In this document: positions 26,159 to 36,178 of the stretch, one piece after another
How positions within the stretch are numbered: position 1 is the first letter of the stretch
Layout of the letters: each line of letters starts with the position of its first letter
NCBI RefSeq assembly: GCF_001662305.1
Contig: NZ_BDEP01000002.1
Location: 183,035 to 247,034 of the forward strand
Direction: 5' to 3'
DNA length: 64,000 nt
Source of the DNA: Halomonas caseinilytica
Lineage (GTDB): Bacteria; Pseudomonadota; Gammaproteobacteria; Pseudomonadales; Halomonadaceae
Notes under the pieces: generated by a model
Told to the model about the DNA's origin: nothing
The model's database searches: none
Seen by the model: only the letters and a program-made list of their open reading frames with translations
Translations under genes and position numbers: made by a program

Positions 26159-26177
26159 GTCGTCTATCATAGCGTAT

Positions 26178-26206
26178 AAAAGGGAGGGTTCACACACCCT
26201 CCTTTC
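26178..26206 (+). terminator. Intrinsic terminator of the divergent pilin gene
   Basis: A hairpin GGAGGG (26183-26188) / CCCTCC (26197-26202), extended by AAA/TTT pairs and followed by TTTCC, 20 bp after the stop codon. Confidence 0.75.
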
Positions 26207-26777
26207 CAATTCTCCCATTATATAACAAACTCACTTTTATCTGCAAAAAGACTTCCCCATTGGCTCATTTTAGTTAGTGACTCGAAGCATCAAACTTAAA
26301 GCAAGCGATCACAAGACTGGAGAATTATACGGCTACAGCTTCCCGATAAGTATTGCTTTCGCTACCTGAGTTATTCGACTCTGGAAATATCGTAATAATC
26401 TTCAGGCTTCGTGACGAACACCAATTCCAGAAGCACAGTGAGCTTTCGAATCATTCTCTATATGTCACCACATCGCTAACGACGACTCCATTCCGTATTT
26501 CAGCCAGATTCACAATTCGAAACGCATATAGTGAGCTCCTCACTAGCCTGAACGCTCCCTGATCGGTTCATTAGAACTAGAGCCTATCTCAGTACCCCTT
26601 TCGTTCTATAGCGCCCAGCTCATATATCGAATAGCGCTTATCGGGCTAGGCGAAAACGAGTGGCGTCCGTGCAACACTCTAGCGACCGCCCCACTCAGAA
26701 GGTACTGCTTCCCATAATTGATAATAGTGCTGAAGAAATTTCTAACCAATCGGCTAAAGTTATTTTCTTATTTGCCA
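26207..26777. other. Gene-free, AT-rich stretch
   Basis: No convincing gene was found. A short open frame at 26353-26562 has no ribosome site and no recognisable domain. The segment from about 26578 (GAGCCTATCTCAGTA) has the look of an insertion-sequence end, but no partner end or transposase was seen. The 3' end of the BvgS-like gene lies at 26778. Confidence 0.4.
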
Positions 26778-29700
26778 CTACCTCTTACTCGCCAGCTCCT
26801 CGATTTCTCTAACAGCATCCCAGATACAATCTATATATCGTGACAACAACGTTTCCTTCAATTCCCCATCACTTCTCCATCTTTCCTCAAGTAGTGCCCC
26901 TGCCTCGACAGCATCGTGACAGTTAAAAAGTCGCAATGAACCAAGTTGTCGGTGTACATTACTAACGATCTGCTCGGCATCATAAACTCCAATGCTATCC
27001 TCCAGCTCCTTGTTATCTTTCTTGACCATTGAAATCCACTTCTCCACAAGCTCGGGAGAATACCCCTCAATGCTATAAACATTCTCCTTGTAAAAGCTTT
27101 CCTCACTACTGGAAGCGAGAAGCTCCCCCTCCATTCCACTAAAACTTAAAGAGGAAAGTATTTCTAAAAGATTATCGGAAGTAACAGGCTTTATCAAAAC
27201 CCTTTTCATTCCATATGCCAAGCATTCGGACACATGTTCCTTCTGTGCATTAGCTGTCATTCCGATCACATTCATGCCGGAAAACTGACTGTTATCTTGT
27301 ATTCTTCTCGCCAATTCCATACCATCGATGCCAGGCATGTAGCAGTCGGTAAGAACGATATTATAGCCTTTCTCTTGCAACATGGCCCACGCTTGATCCC
27401 CGTCATCTACGACATCTACAGACTGTCCCAAGTTTTGTAGTTGCTCCTTGATGACATTACGGATGACAGGATTGTCTTCCGCCACCAATATCTTGAACTT
27501 CCCTATAGATTCGCTTCCTCCCTCCTTATATTCAAAGCGACCAAACTCTTTTATCCCCAGATGGTCAAGAATGATATGAGACAGCTCGTCATGCTGCAGA
27601 GGATATACGCTAATAGCCACGTCATTAGAGTGAATCAAATGACTTTTAGGGCATTCCACAAGCCTTATTTTGTTCTCCGTGGAACTGGAAATTCTGTCAG
27701 AAAGCACCACCCGCGCTTCCTCTTCATTTTTCAGAAGGGTCGCTTCGTGATAATACAAAGCATTTTCTACAGCACGCCTGGTTTTACCATTTCTCACATC
27801 AAGTGCGATGCCTATTCCTTTCAATAGTGGTGCAGGGTTTCGGGACTCCACTACCTTGGCAGAAAAGTCGATCGTTACTGTGGTTCCTTTATCCAATGTA
27901 CTTTCAAGGGTTATATGGCCATTCATGGCTTCCATCAATTGCTTGCATATGGAGAGTCCTAGACCTGTTCCCCCAGCATTTTGTACTCTATGATCATACG
28001 CTTGGGAAAATGGAGTAAATAGCTTTTTCTGTGCCGAATCGCCGATACCTATCCCTGTATCGACAACCTTGACCTCTACTCTTTGCATTCCATCATGAAT
28101 TTCATTTGCTTCAATTTCTATATCAATACTTCCACTTTCAGTAAACTTTGCTGAGTTGGATATAAGATTAAACAAAACCTGTCTGAGCCTTCTTCCATCA
28201 ATCCACAGACAGGTAGCCAGTTTACTGTCTATATCCAGGCTCAAGTCGACCCCTTTTGAATATATATTATCCGACATTATATTGACAGAGTGGCATACAA
28301 TTTCTCTTATATTTATCTTCTCCGGATGTATCTGAAGCTGTCCTGCTTCTATCTTGAAATAATCCAGTATGTCTTCCAGGAGCTGGAGCTGTCCTTCTGC
28401 CGTCATCTCCAGCTGTTCTATCCAATATCTCTCCTCTCTGCTAGGAGAGCCTTTCCTAAGTATGTCGATTATCCCGACGATGACACTGAGCGGTGTTCTT
28501 AGCTCATGGGACACAATAGCCAACATGCTTTTCATCGATTTGTTGGCCATTTCCGCCTCATTTTTGGCTTTCGATAGCGCTTCGGCCTGGTAATGCTGTG
28601 CTGTGATATCCACCCAGTATCCATTCCAATGGACGTCTCCATTTTCCAGACGTCGAGGCTCAAGGAAGGTTCCCACCCACCTTTTTTCACCTTTCTCATA
28701 GAAGGAAAACTCTCGGTAAATTGGAGAGCAATTACGTGAGGACACTAGCAGGCGCCCTACCAACCACTTGATATCATATGTGCCAATCCTGTTAAGCAGA
28801 AGCATTGGATCATGCTCTATATCCCTTGGCGAGATACCAAACATCTTCTCACTGTTACCAATGATTAATAAGAGGCTAACCTCCTGTTTCGAGACCTTGA
28901 GCTTGTAGATGACAGCGGGAAGGTTTTTGGCCACATCATCCAGCCTTTTCTGAACGACAACCCTTCTTTCCACCTCCTTTTTCAGCCTGATATGTGAGAT
29001 GACCAACACCATGATCGCCGGAAGAAGCACCAGTATAAGCAACAGAAGGGGGTAAAAGTACTTATCCAGATTATCTTTGCTCTCAGACAGCTGAGAGCCA
29101 ATCCAGATATTGGCAACCCTCATCCTTTCATAATCTGACATGTTTTCTATTGATTGATTAATATCATCAATCAGTCCAGAATTGTTTTCGGTCGCTATGA
29201 ATGCCAGCTCATCCATCCAATGAGTCAACCGCGCTATCTTTAACTTGTCTGAAAAGTCTCCACTCAACAAGGGAGTCGCCAGCGCCAGGTTAGCCACTGC
29301 AAAGTCGGCCTTCCCGTCACAAACCAATGTGTATGCCTTTCGTAGATCCGACTCTTGAATATAAGAAGCACCATCAATCTTATTTTTCATGTCATCAAAC
29401 CATGAGTTATTCAAATCTCCAACGACAATCTTTCCGCTTAACTCAGGGAGCTCTTTGACAGGATCTTCATCCACTTTTCCGACTATGACAACGGGATAAT
29501 CTATAAGAGGTTCGCTGGATATGAGACCTGGCACCTTGCTCGCTATAGAAGCACTTGCTAGAGACAACTGTACCTTTCCATCCAAGAGCATGTTAAGAGC
29601 GTTCTCCATACCTTCTGCCGGATAATACTGAATCCTGTTGTACTCCGGTTTAAATATGCTTTGAGAATACTCGACACCGAGACCGGCAATGCCATCTTCA

Positions 29701-30578
29701 TCATCCTTCCAGGTAAAAGGAAACGCTTTAGCATCGAGGCTTATTTTTATTAGTTTCTTGGGCTTTTTTTCTTTTGCTGCCATACTGCTTGACACCCACT
29801 CCGTCAGAAGGCGGGATTTTTCGTCATCTGATAGATGAGCCCATGCCTCACCAACCACTTCCTTTAATGATTTATCTTTCTCTGAAAGGGAATATGCGTA
29901 TCGACGATTCTCCGGTATAGCTTCCGGCCCGACCCTGAGCCCCTTACCGTTGCCATTTTTTAGATACTTGTTAACAAAATATCTATCCCCCACAAAGGCA
30001 TCAGCATATCCTTTCCTTACAGCTTCTATCATGTCGCCATAATCATTTCTTTCCACTACCTTGACTTCTGAAAAGTTATTTTTTATGTAATTCTCGACTC
30101 TGCTCCCATTGACGACAGCGACGCGCAATGATTCCCATCCTTCTCGACTTATCGGATAGTCCGCTTCACTGTTCAATATCCAATACGGACTCTCTCCCGG
30201 GGATTGAAGCGGCCTTTCAATACGGCTAAGGGGATTATAATGGGGATTTCCTTTTCCACGATGCGCTATATCTATCAGCCCCTTGGACAAAGCCAAATTC
30301 AGAGATTCGGCGTCTGGATAAACAATAAATTTAACTTCAACACCAATTTCCTTCGCAATCGCCTTTATTATACTTGTCGAGTCACTTCTTTCATCGCCTG
30401 AGCTAGTATCTTCATCTTCCTCATCAAGACCTGCCAGACCAACGATTAACGTACCATGACTTTCCTTCCACTCCCTCAGGATATCTTCATGGTCCGTGCT
30501 TCTGGACTGCGATGAGCCTAATAGAAAAATCAGAAAGACAACGATATGAATTGTATTTTTGAAAAAAGATAAAAACAT
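26778..30578 (-). CDS. BvgS-type hybrid sensor kinase (two Venus flytrap domains, PAS, HK, REC, Hpt)
   Basis: 1266 residues in the BvgS/EvgS order. A signal peptide (1-27) is followed by two periplasmic solute-binding (Venus flytrap) domains at about 40-270 and 280-505, and one membrane helix at about 515-540. Then come a PAS domain (about 560-670, ending WNGYWVDITAQ), a histidine kinase with VSHELRTPLSVIVG and ATPase boxes NLISNSAKFTES, DTGIGIG and GGTGLGLSICKQL, a receiver with Asp in IVLTDCYMPG, and a C-terminal Hpt whose histidine is in VHRQLGSLRLF (near residue 1209). All phosphorelay residues are present, so it should be active. The gene is markedly AT-rich. It lies 14 nt after its response regulator, as in bvgAS. 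Ligand unknown. Confidence 0.93.
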   Translation of the reverse strand: MFLSFFKNTIHIVVFLIFLLGSSQSRSTDHEDILREWKESHGTLIVGLAGLDEEDEDTSSGDERSDSTSIIKAIAKEIGVEVKFIVYPDAESLNLALSKGLIDIAHRGKGNPHYNPLSRIERPLQSPGESPYWILNSEADYPISREGWESLRVAVVNGSRVENYIKNNFSEVKVVERNDYGDMIEAVRKGYADAFVGDRYFVNKYLKNGNGKGLRVGPEAIPENRRYAYSLSEKDKSLKEVVGEAWAHLSDDEKSRLLTEWVSSSMAAKEKKPKKLIKISLDAKAFPFTWKDDEDGIAGLGVEYSQSIFKPEYNRIQYYPAEGMENALNMLLDGKVQLSLASASIASKVPGLISSEPLIDYPVVIVGKVDEDPVKELPELSGKIVVGDLNNSWFDDMKNKIDGASYIQESDLRKAYTLVCDGKADFAVANLALATPLLSGDFSDKLKIARLTHWMDELAFIATENNSGLIDDINQSIENMSDYERMRVANIWIGSQLSESKDNLDKYFYPLLLLILVLLPAIMVLVISHIRLKKEVERRVVVQKRLDDVAKNLPAVIYKLKVSKQEVSLLLIIGNSEKMFGISPRDIEHDPMLLLNRIGTYDIKWLVGRLLVSSRNCSPIYREFSFYEKGEKRWVGTFLEPRRLENGDVHWNGYWVDITAQHYQAEALSKAKNEAEMANKSMKSMLAIVSHELRTPLSVIVGIIDILRKGSPSREERYWIEQLEMTAEGQLQLLEDILDYFKIEAGQLQIHPEKINIREIVCHSVNIMSDNIYSKGVDLSLDIDSKLATCLWIDGRRLRQVLFNLISNSAKFTESGSIDIEIEANEIHDGMQRVEVKVVDTGIGIGDSAQKKLFTPFSQAYDHRVQNAGGTGLGLSICKQLMEAMNGHITLESTLDKGTTVTIDFSAKVVESRNPAPLLKGIGIALDVRNGKTRRAVENALYYHEATLLKNEEEARVVLSDRISSSTENKIRLVECPKSHLIHSNDVAISVYPLQHDELSHIILDHLGIKEFGRFEYKEGGSESIGKFKILVAEDNPVIRNVIKEQLQNLGQSVDVVDDGDQAWAMLQEKGYNIVLTDCYMPGIDGMELARRIQDNSQFSGMNVIGMTANAQKEHVSECLAYGMKRVLIKPVTSDNLLEILSSLSFSGMEGELLASSSEESFYKENVYSIEGYSPELVEKWISMVKKDNKELEDSIGVYDAEQIVSNVHRQLGSLRLFNCHDAVEAGALLEERWRSDGELKETLLSRYIDCIWDAVREIEELASKR

Positions 30579-30592
30579 AACCCGCCAAACTT

Positions 30593-31237
30593 TTATATCA
30601 GCCCAATCGCAGAAATTGTTTGATTCAGATAAACATCACTTTCAACCCCAAGCTTTTCCATCGCACTTCTTTTTTGCCTGCTTATTGTTTTCTCGCTCTT
30701 GTTAAGTTTTTTCGCTATTTCCCTTCCCGAAAGCCCTGAGGCATATAGTCGAATGACTTCTAACTCCCTTTTTGAAAGCTTGCGCTCAAGGTCGGCTTGC
30801 GTCATATGAGAATCAGACTTATCTACCCACCTTGAGCTATACAAAGTCATGCTTTTATTATTAATACTTCTTATAGCTCCTACAAGAACAGGGAGCTCTT
30901 CTCTTTTGTCAAAAACTCCATTGGCTCCGGATTTAAAAATTGCGTTGATCATGCTTGAATTATATACCATGGTAACGACCAGAATGGTTACTGAAGGGAA
31001 GTTTCTTCTTATTCTTGAGATCAGCTCCAGTCCATCGGTCATTTTTCCTGAAGGCATATTAAAATCAGTCACAATGACATCGCATGCTTTCTCATTCAAA
31101 CACCTCCATAACTCATCAGGATCATTAGCTTCCCCGACCACCTCCACTTTATCCTCACCATATCTGTTTATGACTTCCTTCAGCCCCAACAAAACCAGAG
31201 GATGGTCATCAGCAATAATTATGCGGATATTTTTCAT
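30593..31237 (-). CDS. BvgA/EvgA-type LuxR-family response regulator
   Basis: 214 residues. The receiver domain has the acidic pair IIADDHPLVLLGL, phospho-Asp in DVIVTDFNMPSG and the Thr/Lys switch (VVTMVY, FDKREE). A LuxR-type helix-turn-helix covers about 148-205 (LSKRELEVIRLYASGLSGREIAKKL, then SEKTISRQKRSAMEKLGV). It is cotranscribed with the BvgS-like kinase, regulator first. The nearest target promoters are those of the divergent pilin genes at about 25.2-25.6 kb; control of the pilus-TPS operon is the obvious inference but is not shown by sequence alone. Confidence 0.92.
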   Translation of the reverse strand: MKNIRIIIADDHPLVLLGLKEVINRYGEDKVEVVGEANDPDELWRCLNEKACDVIVTDFNMPSGKMTDGLELISRIRRNFPSVTILVVTMVYNSSMINAIFKSGANGVFDKREELPVLVGAIRSINNKSMTLYSSRWVDKSDSHMTQADLERKLSKRELEVIRLYASGLSGREIAKKLNKSEKTISRQKRSAMEKLGVESDVYLNQTISAIGLI

Positions 31238-31692
31238 TTATAATCCCTACAGCATATCAATTTCAGCCCTGCATCGGACATATGCTAAACAATGCACAGA
31301 ATGTGGTGTATCCATGAATGTTCTTTATTAACACCTCCATTCCAGCGCCTTTGGCATAGAAAACCGAGGACCGCTATTCACTATATTCTACCCCTCTCTT
31401 AACCTTCTTTAAATAAGAAAAATATTAAGAAATGAAAAATACCAGAAAAGAAGACCATGATCCATTACCAGATAGAATAAAACATGTATCTGATCTTTTC
31501 GAAAGCTGTAGATAACTTAAAATCTTAGGAACAGAAATTCATCCGATAGCCCCCCAGTCGACCGTTTTCGACTTGTGGCGCCATTTGATGCCCTAAGCCC
31601 ACGATCTGTAAGACCAGTATTCGCGGAAACCTCTGAGGGCAAAGTGGCCTGGGGTCCCCGCACATGGCTGGACAAAGGCTGATATAGAACAT
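31238..31692. other. Intergenic region upstream of the bvgA-like gene
   Basis: AT-rich to about 31520 and probably holds the bvgA-like promoter. From 31540 to 31680 base composition rises again. A minus-strand open frame there (31517-31705) looks like degraded coding DNA, possibly from a transposase, but I could not identify it. This is the likely right-hand junction of the accessory island. Confidence 0.4.
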
Positions 31693-31719
31693 AAAAAAAG
31701 CCCATGAGAACATGGGCTT
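31693..31719 (-). terminator. Intrinsic terminator of guaA
   Basis: 9-bp arms AAGCCCATG (31698-31706) and CATGGGCTT (31711-31719) around a 4-nt loop, with seven A on the left giving a U-run on the minus strand. Confidence 0.88.
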
Positions 31720-31765
31720 AAGTATCTTTTATGCCAATTTGTACCAGCTAGTGCCTAACGTGTGA

Positions 31766-33343
31766 TCACTCCCACTCGATGGTTGCCGGCGGTTTGCTGC
31801 TCACGTCATAAGTGACGCGGGAAACGCCTTCCAGTTCGTTGATGATACGATTGGAGACGGTTTCCAGCAGTTCGTAGGGCAGGTGGGCCCAACGGGCGGT
31901 CATGAAGTCGATGGTCTCCACGGCGCGCAGGGCGATGACCCATTCGTAGCGGCGGCCGTCGCCGACCACACCGACGGATTTCACCGGCAGGAAGACGGCG
32001 AAGGCCTGGCTGGTCTTGTGGTACCAGTCGGCCTTGTGCAGTTCCTCGATGAAGATGGCGTCGGCCTCACGCAGGATATCGGCGTATTCCTTCTTCACCT
32101 CGCCTAGGATGCGCACACCGAGGCCCGGCCCCGGGAAGGGATGACGATAGACCATGTCGTAGGGCAGACCGAGCTCGACGCCGAGCTTGCGTACCTCGTC
32201 CTTGAACAGCTCGCGCAGGGGCTCGACAAGCTGGAGCTTCATGGTCTCGGGCAGGCCGCCCACGTTGTGGTGGGACTTGATGACGTGCGCCTTGCCGGTC
32301 TTGGCGGCGGCGGATTCGATCACGTCCGGATAGATGGTGCCCTGGGCGAGGAATTCCACCCCCTCGATCTTGGCCGCCTCGGCATCGAAGACGTCGATGA
32401 AGGTATTGCCGATGATCTTGCGCTTGGCCTCGGGGTCATGCACGTCTTCCAGACGCGACAGGAACTGCTCCTCGGCGTCGACGCGGATCACCCGCACGCC
32501 CTTATGGCTGGCAAAGGTCTTCATCACCTGATCGCCTTCGTCCTTGCGCAGCAGGCCGTTGTCGACGAACACGCAGGTCAACTGGTCACCGATGGCCTTG
32601 TGCAGCAACGCGGCCACCACCGAGGAATCGACACCTCCGGAAAGCCCCAGCAGCACGTGACGATCGCCCACCTGCTCGCGCACCCGGGCGACTTGGTCCT
32701 CGATGATCTGCGCCGGTGTCCACCAGCGTTCCGCCTGGCAGATTCCCAGCACGAAGTGCTCGAGGATGCGCTGTCCTTGCAGGGTATGCGTCACTTCGGG
32801 ATGGAACTGCACGCCATAGAAGCGCTTCTCCTCCCAGGCCATGGCAGCGATCGGGCAGCTCTCGGTGGAGGCGATCACGCTGAAGGCCTCCGGCACCCGG
32901 GCGACCTTGTCGCCGTGGCTCATCCACACATCGAGCAGACGCTTGCCGCTCTCGGCTTCGATGTGATCGGCGATGTCCTCGAACAGGGGACTCTCGCCAT
33001 CGAGACGAATCTGTGCGTAGCCGAATTCACGCTTCTGCGAGCCTTCCACGCCACCGCCGAGCTGCTCGGCCATAGTCTGCATGCCGTAACAGATACCCAG
33101 CACCGGCAGGCCCATCTCGAAGACGCACTGCGGTGCGCGGGGCGAATCCAGCTCGGTGACGGATTCCGGACCACCGGCGAGGATGATGCCGTTGGGAGCA
33201 TACTCGCGGATCTCCTCCTCGGTGATGTCGAAGGCACGAATCTCGGAATAGACCCCGATATCGCGCACCCGACGGGCAATCAACTGAGTGTACTGGGAGC
33301 CGAAATCGAGGATCAGGATCTTGTGGGCATGAATGTCGGTCAT
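31766..33343 (-). CDS. guaA: GMP synthase (glutamine-hydrolysing)
   Basis: A 525-residue enzyme that converts XMP to GMP with ATP and glutamine. The N-terminal class I amidotransferase has [17 protein letters not shown], catalytic Cys in VLGICYGMQ and His-x-Glu in QFHPEVTHT. The ATP pyrophosphatase P-loop is [10 protein letters not shown], and the C-terminal dimerisation domain ends in [17 protein letters not shown]. The start at 33343 ([15 protein letters not shown]) gives the normal family N-terminus. guaB lies 198 bp upstream on the same strand, the usual guaBA order. Confidence 0.97.
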   Translation of the reverse strand: MTDIHAHKILILDFGSQYTQLIARRVRDIGVYSEIRAFDITEEEIREYAPNGIILAGGPESVTELDSPRAPQCVFEMGLPVLGICYGMQTMAEQLGGGVEGSQKREFGYAQIRLDGESPLFEDIADHIEAESGKRLLDVWMSHGDKVARVPEAFSVIASTESCPIAAMAWEEKRFYGVQFHPEVTHTLQGQRILEHFVLGICQAERWWTPAQIIEDQVARVREQVGDRHVLLGLSGGVDSSVVAALLHKAIGDQLTCVFVDNGLLRKDEGDQVMKTFASHKGVRVIRVDAEEQFLSRLEDVHDPEAKRKIIGNTFIDVFDAEAAKIEGVEFLAQGTIYPDVIESAAAKTGKAHVIKSHHNVGGLPETMKLQLVEPLRELFKDEVRKLGVELGLPYDMVYRHPFPGPGLGVRILGEVKKEYADILREADAIFIEELHKADWYHKTSQAFAVFLPVKSVGVVGDGRRYEWVIALRAVETIDFMTARWAHLPYELLETVSNRIINELEGVSRVTYDVSSKPPATIEWE

Positions 33344-33541
33344 CGGGGGCTCTCTAAATAAGCAACAGCGCCTCACCAGCGCCGCTGAACAACGGTGTCC
33401 CTTGAACGGGGCGATTCGCTCGAGAATCTTTCGAGCGACGCTCAGGCGAGGCGAATCGTGGCGAGACAGCGGAGTTTACATGCTGGTAAATGAGCACGTT
33501 GAGCCGCGATTCAACACTGCCTGAGCGAGCGCAGATGATTC

Positions 33542-35011
33542 TTACCCTGCCCGGTAGTTGGGCGCTTCCTTGGTGATCTGCACGTCGTGGACGTGGGACT
33601 CGTTGAAGCCGGCGCCGGTAATCTTCACGAACTCCGGCTTGGTGCGCATTTCTTCGATGTCGCGGCAGCCGGTGTAGCCCATGGAAGCCCGCAGTCCGCC
33701 CATCAACTGGTGAACGATGGCGCCCATCACGCCCTTGTAGGGCACGCGGCCTTCGATGCCCTCCGGCACGAGTTTCTCGACACCTTCGCTCTTGTCCTGG
33801 AAATAGCGGTCGCTGGAGCCCTGGGTCTGCGCCATCGCGCCCATGGAGCCCATGCCACGATAGGCCTTGTAGGTCCGCCCCTGGTAGAGCTCGACCTCAC
33901 CCGGCGCCTCTTCGGTGCCGGCCAGCAGGCCACCCACCATCACGCAGCTGGCACCGGCGGCCACGGCCTTGGCCAGATCGCCGGAGAAGCGCACGCCGCC
34001 ATCGGCGATCAGCGGCACGTCGTAAGGCTTGAGCGCCTCGGCCACATTGGAGACGGCGGTGATCTGTGGCACGCCGACACCGGCCACCACGCGGGTGGTG
34101 CAGATCGAGCCGGGGCCAATGCCCACCTTGACGCCATCGGCGCCCGCCTCGGCCAGCGCCTTGGCCGCCTCCGCGGTAGCAATATTGCCACCGACCACCT
34201 GAATCTGCGGGTAATGTTCCTTCACCCAGGCCACACGCTCGATCACGCCCCTGGAATGGCCATGAGCCGTGTCGACGATGACGGCATCGACACCGGCTTC
34301 CACCAGGGCGGCAATACGATCGGACGTCTCGGGGCCAGTGCCCACGGCAGCGCCGACCAGCAGGCGGCCGTCGCTGTCCTTGGCGGCGTGCGGGAAAGTG
34401 CGCGCCTTCTCGATGTCCTGGAAGGTGACCAGGCCGCGCAGACGGAAATCGTCATCCACCACCAGCATCTTCTCGACGCGATGCTCCTGCATCTTGCCCT
34501 TGATGACGGCCAGCTCGGTGCCTTCGGCCACGGTAACCAGCTTCTCGCGGGGCGTCATGATGTCGGCGACGCTGTCGCCGTGATTGGGCTGGAAGCGCAT
34601 GTCGCGCTCGGTGACGATGCCGACCAGGGTTTCCCCCTCCACCACCGGAAAGCCCGAGAAGCCATATTCCTTGGCCATGGCCAGCAGGTCGGCCAGCTTG
34701 GCCTTGGGCCCGACAGTCACCGGATCCTTGACGATCACGCTCTCGTGCTTCTTGACCTTGCGCACCTCGGCGGCCTGCTGCGCGATGGTCATGCTCTTGT
34801 GGATGATACCGATCCCGCCTTCCTGCGCCATGGCGATGGCCAGGCGGGCTTCGGTCACGGTGTCCATGGCGGCGGAAACGAGCGGGATATTGAGGAAGAG
34901 GTTGCGGGTCAGGCGAGTCCTGAGGCTGACGTCCTTGGGCAGGACATCGGAGTAGCCGGGTACGAGTAATACGTCATCGAACGTAAGAGCTTCTTGGGCC
35001 ATACGTAGCAT
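33542..35011 (-). CDS. guaB: Inosine-5'-monophosphate dehydrogenase
   Basis: 489 residues, catalysing NAD-dependent IMP to XMP oxidation, the first committed step to GMP. A TIM barrel is interrupted by two CBS domains (about 95-205). The catalytic cysteine lies in [15 protein letters not shown], the flap has the [10 protein letters not shown] motif, and the Arg/Tyr pair follows in [11 protein letters not shown]. The start at 35011 ([16 protein letters not shown]) is the standard one. First gene of guaBA. Confidence 0.97.
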   Translation of the reverse strand: MLRMAQEALTFDDVLLVPGYSDVLPKDVSLRTRLTRNLFLNIPLVSAAMDTVTEARLAIAMAQEGGIGIIHKSMTIAQQAAEVRKVKKHESVIVKDPVTVGPKAKLADLLAMAKEYGFSGFPVVEGETLVGIVTERDMRFQPNHGDSVADIMTPREKLVTVAEGTELAVIKGKMQEHRVEKMLVVDDDFRLRGLVTFQDIEKARTFPHAAKDSDGRLLVGAAVGTGPETSDRIAALVEAGVDAVIVDTAHGHSRGVIERVAWVKEHYPQIQVVGGNIATAEAAKALAEAGADGVKVGIGPGSICTTRVVAGVGVPQITAVSNVAEALKPYDVPLIADGGVRFSGDLAKAVAAGASCVMVGGLLAGTEEAPGEVELYQGRTYKAYRGMGSMGAMAQTQGSSDRYFQDKSEGVEKLVPEGIEGRVPYKGVMGAIVHQLMGGLRASMGYTGCRDIEEMRTKPEFVKITGAGFNESHVHDVQITKEAPNYRAG

Positions 35012-35146
35012 AGTCGGCAACACCCAGTGCGCTGTGGGAGGAGGGAGTAAAGTTAATCAACCATTATAACGCGGCCCACCGAATTCGGGCAATGTGGTGG
35101 TGCTTTCTGCTGTCTTGGCTGCTCGCACCGCCTTCTCCTGAGGCCC

Positions 35147-36178
35147 TCAGCGACGGCGCTGGAATTCGCGGCGCCAGCGTGCCATGAAGGCGGCGCGGCG
35201 CTGCGGGTCGACGAAGGCCAGCAACGACGCATTGATCGGAATGGGATACAGCTGATCGCCGACCTGATCGCGCAGCCGCTGTGCCGTGTAAGGGCCGCTG
35301 ACATCCGGCCGTACGCTGAACAGCGGCGTCTGCCCCGCCAGCACGCGCTGCCCTTCCCGGCTGAGCAGAAAATCGACAAACTCGCCGGCGCGTCGTGGAT
35401 GCGGAGCATCTCGATGAATGAACACCATGCGCATCATCACCAACGAGTAATCCTGAGGCACCTGAACGATCACTTCGGGATGATGCTGGGCCCAGACCAT
35501 GGCGTAAGACCCCAGCAGGTTGTAGCCCAGCCAGTAACGACCCTCGGTGATGCCTTGAAGCATAGCGCGGGTATTCTCCTCGAGGCGGGCATCGACGTTG
35601 CCCATGGCCGCGACCAGATCCCAGAAGCGGGGCGTGTAGCGCGCGTCCTGCTGGAAAAGGGTATAACCCACACCGCTGCGCGCCGGCGAATAGGTAGTCA
35701 CCTTGCCGCGCAGCATGTCCTGCCGGGTGGTCAGCAGCGTATGCAGGTCGGCATGCGTCGAGGGCGGCATCATGTGCCGCGGCAAGTCGAGCCGGTAGGC
35801 CATGACGATCGGCTCGAAGGTGAAACCGAACACCTCATCGCGCCACTTGGCCCAGTCCGGCCAGGCCCGCGCCTCCCGGGAACGCAGGGGACGTGCGTAG
35901 TCCTGGTTGACGCGCGCCATCTGCCAGGGCATGGCCGAGCTGATCACCACGTCGGGCGCCGGATCGGCCCGCTCGACCAAGGTATCGACCTCGAGGGTAG
36001 ACCGGTCGTGAAACCTCAGCTCGATATCAGGGTGAGAGCGTTCGAAGGCGTCGAGTAACGGCGCGACCACGCGCCGATCGAGCGCCGCCTCGACAACCAG
36101 CGTCTCGGCGGCAACAGCCTCGCTGAACGAGGCGACCAACAGGCCGATGAACACGGCGAGGCGTCGCGCTCGCATCAT
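35147..36178 (-). CDS. Periplasmic solute-binding protein, third gene of the tctDE operon
   Basis: 343 residues with a cleavable signal peptide (ending AVAAE) and a family 1 extracellular solute-binding fold of the iron/polyamine ABC type (LVVEAALDRRVVAPLLDAFERSHPDIEL, then PDVVISSAMPWQMARVN and FVDFLLSREGQRVL). No ABC permease or ATPase is nearby. Its start overlaps the stop of the sensor kinase gene by 4 nt, so it is made together with TctD/TctE. The likely role is as a periplasmic partner that presents a ligand to the kinase, but transport with a distant ABC system cannot be excluded. Confidence 0.75.
   Translation of the reverse strand: MMRARRLAVFIGLLVASFSEAVAAETLVVEAALDRRVVAPLLDAFERSHPDIELRFHDRSTLEVDTLVERADPAPDVVISSAMPWQMARVNQDYARPLRSREARAWPDWAKWRDEVFGFTFEPIVMAYRLDLPRHMMPPSTHADLHTLLTTRQDMLRGKVTTYSPARSGVGYTLFQQDARYTPRFWDLVAAMGNVDARLEENTRAMLQGITEGRYWLGYNLLGSYAMVWAQHHPEVIVQVPQDYSLVMMRMVFIHRDAPHPRRAGEFVDFLLSREGQRVLAGQTPLFSVRPDVSGPYTAQRLRDQVGDQLYPIPINASLLAFVDPQRRAAFMARWRREFQRRR

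Noticed and set aside
26353..26562. 69-codon frame after the pilin terminator
   Set aside because: No ribosome site and no recognisable feature; AT-rich DNA yields such frames by chance.
26578..26710. Possible insertion-sequence end (GAGCCTATCTCAGTA)
   Set aside because: No transposase, partner inverted repeat or target duplication could be found, so not called as a mobile element.
31517..31713. Overlapping 62-codon minus-strand frames before guaA
   Set aside because: They run through the guaA terminator, have no ribosome site and cannot be assigned; at most decayed DNA.
32141..34969. Long plus-strand open frames opposite guaA and guaB
   Set aside because: guaA and guaB carry full catalytic motifs on the minus strand; the plus-strand frames have no ribosome sites or domains.
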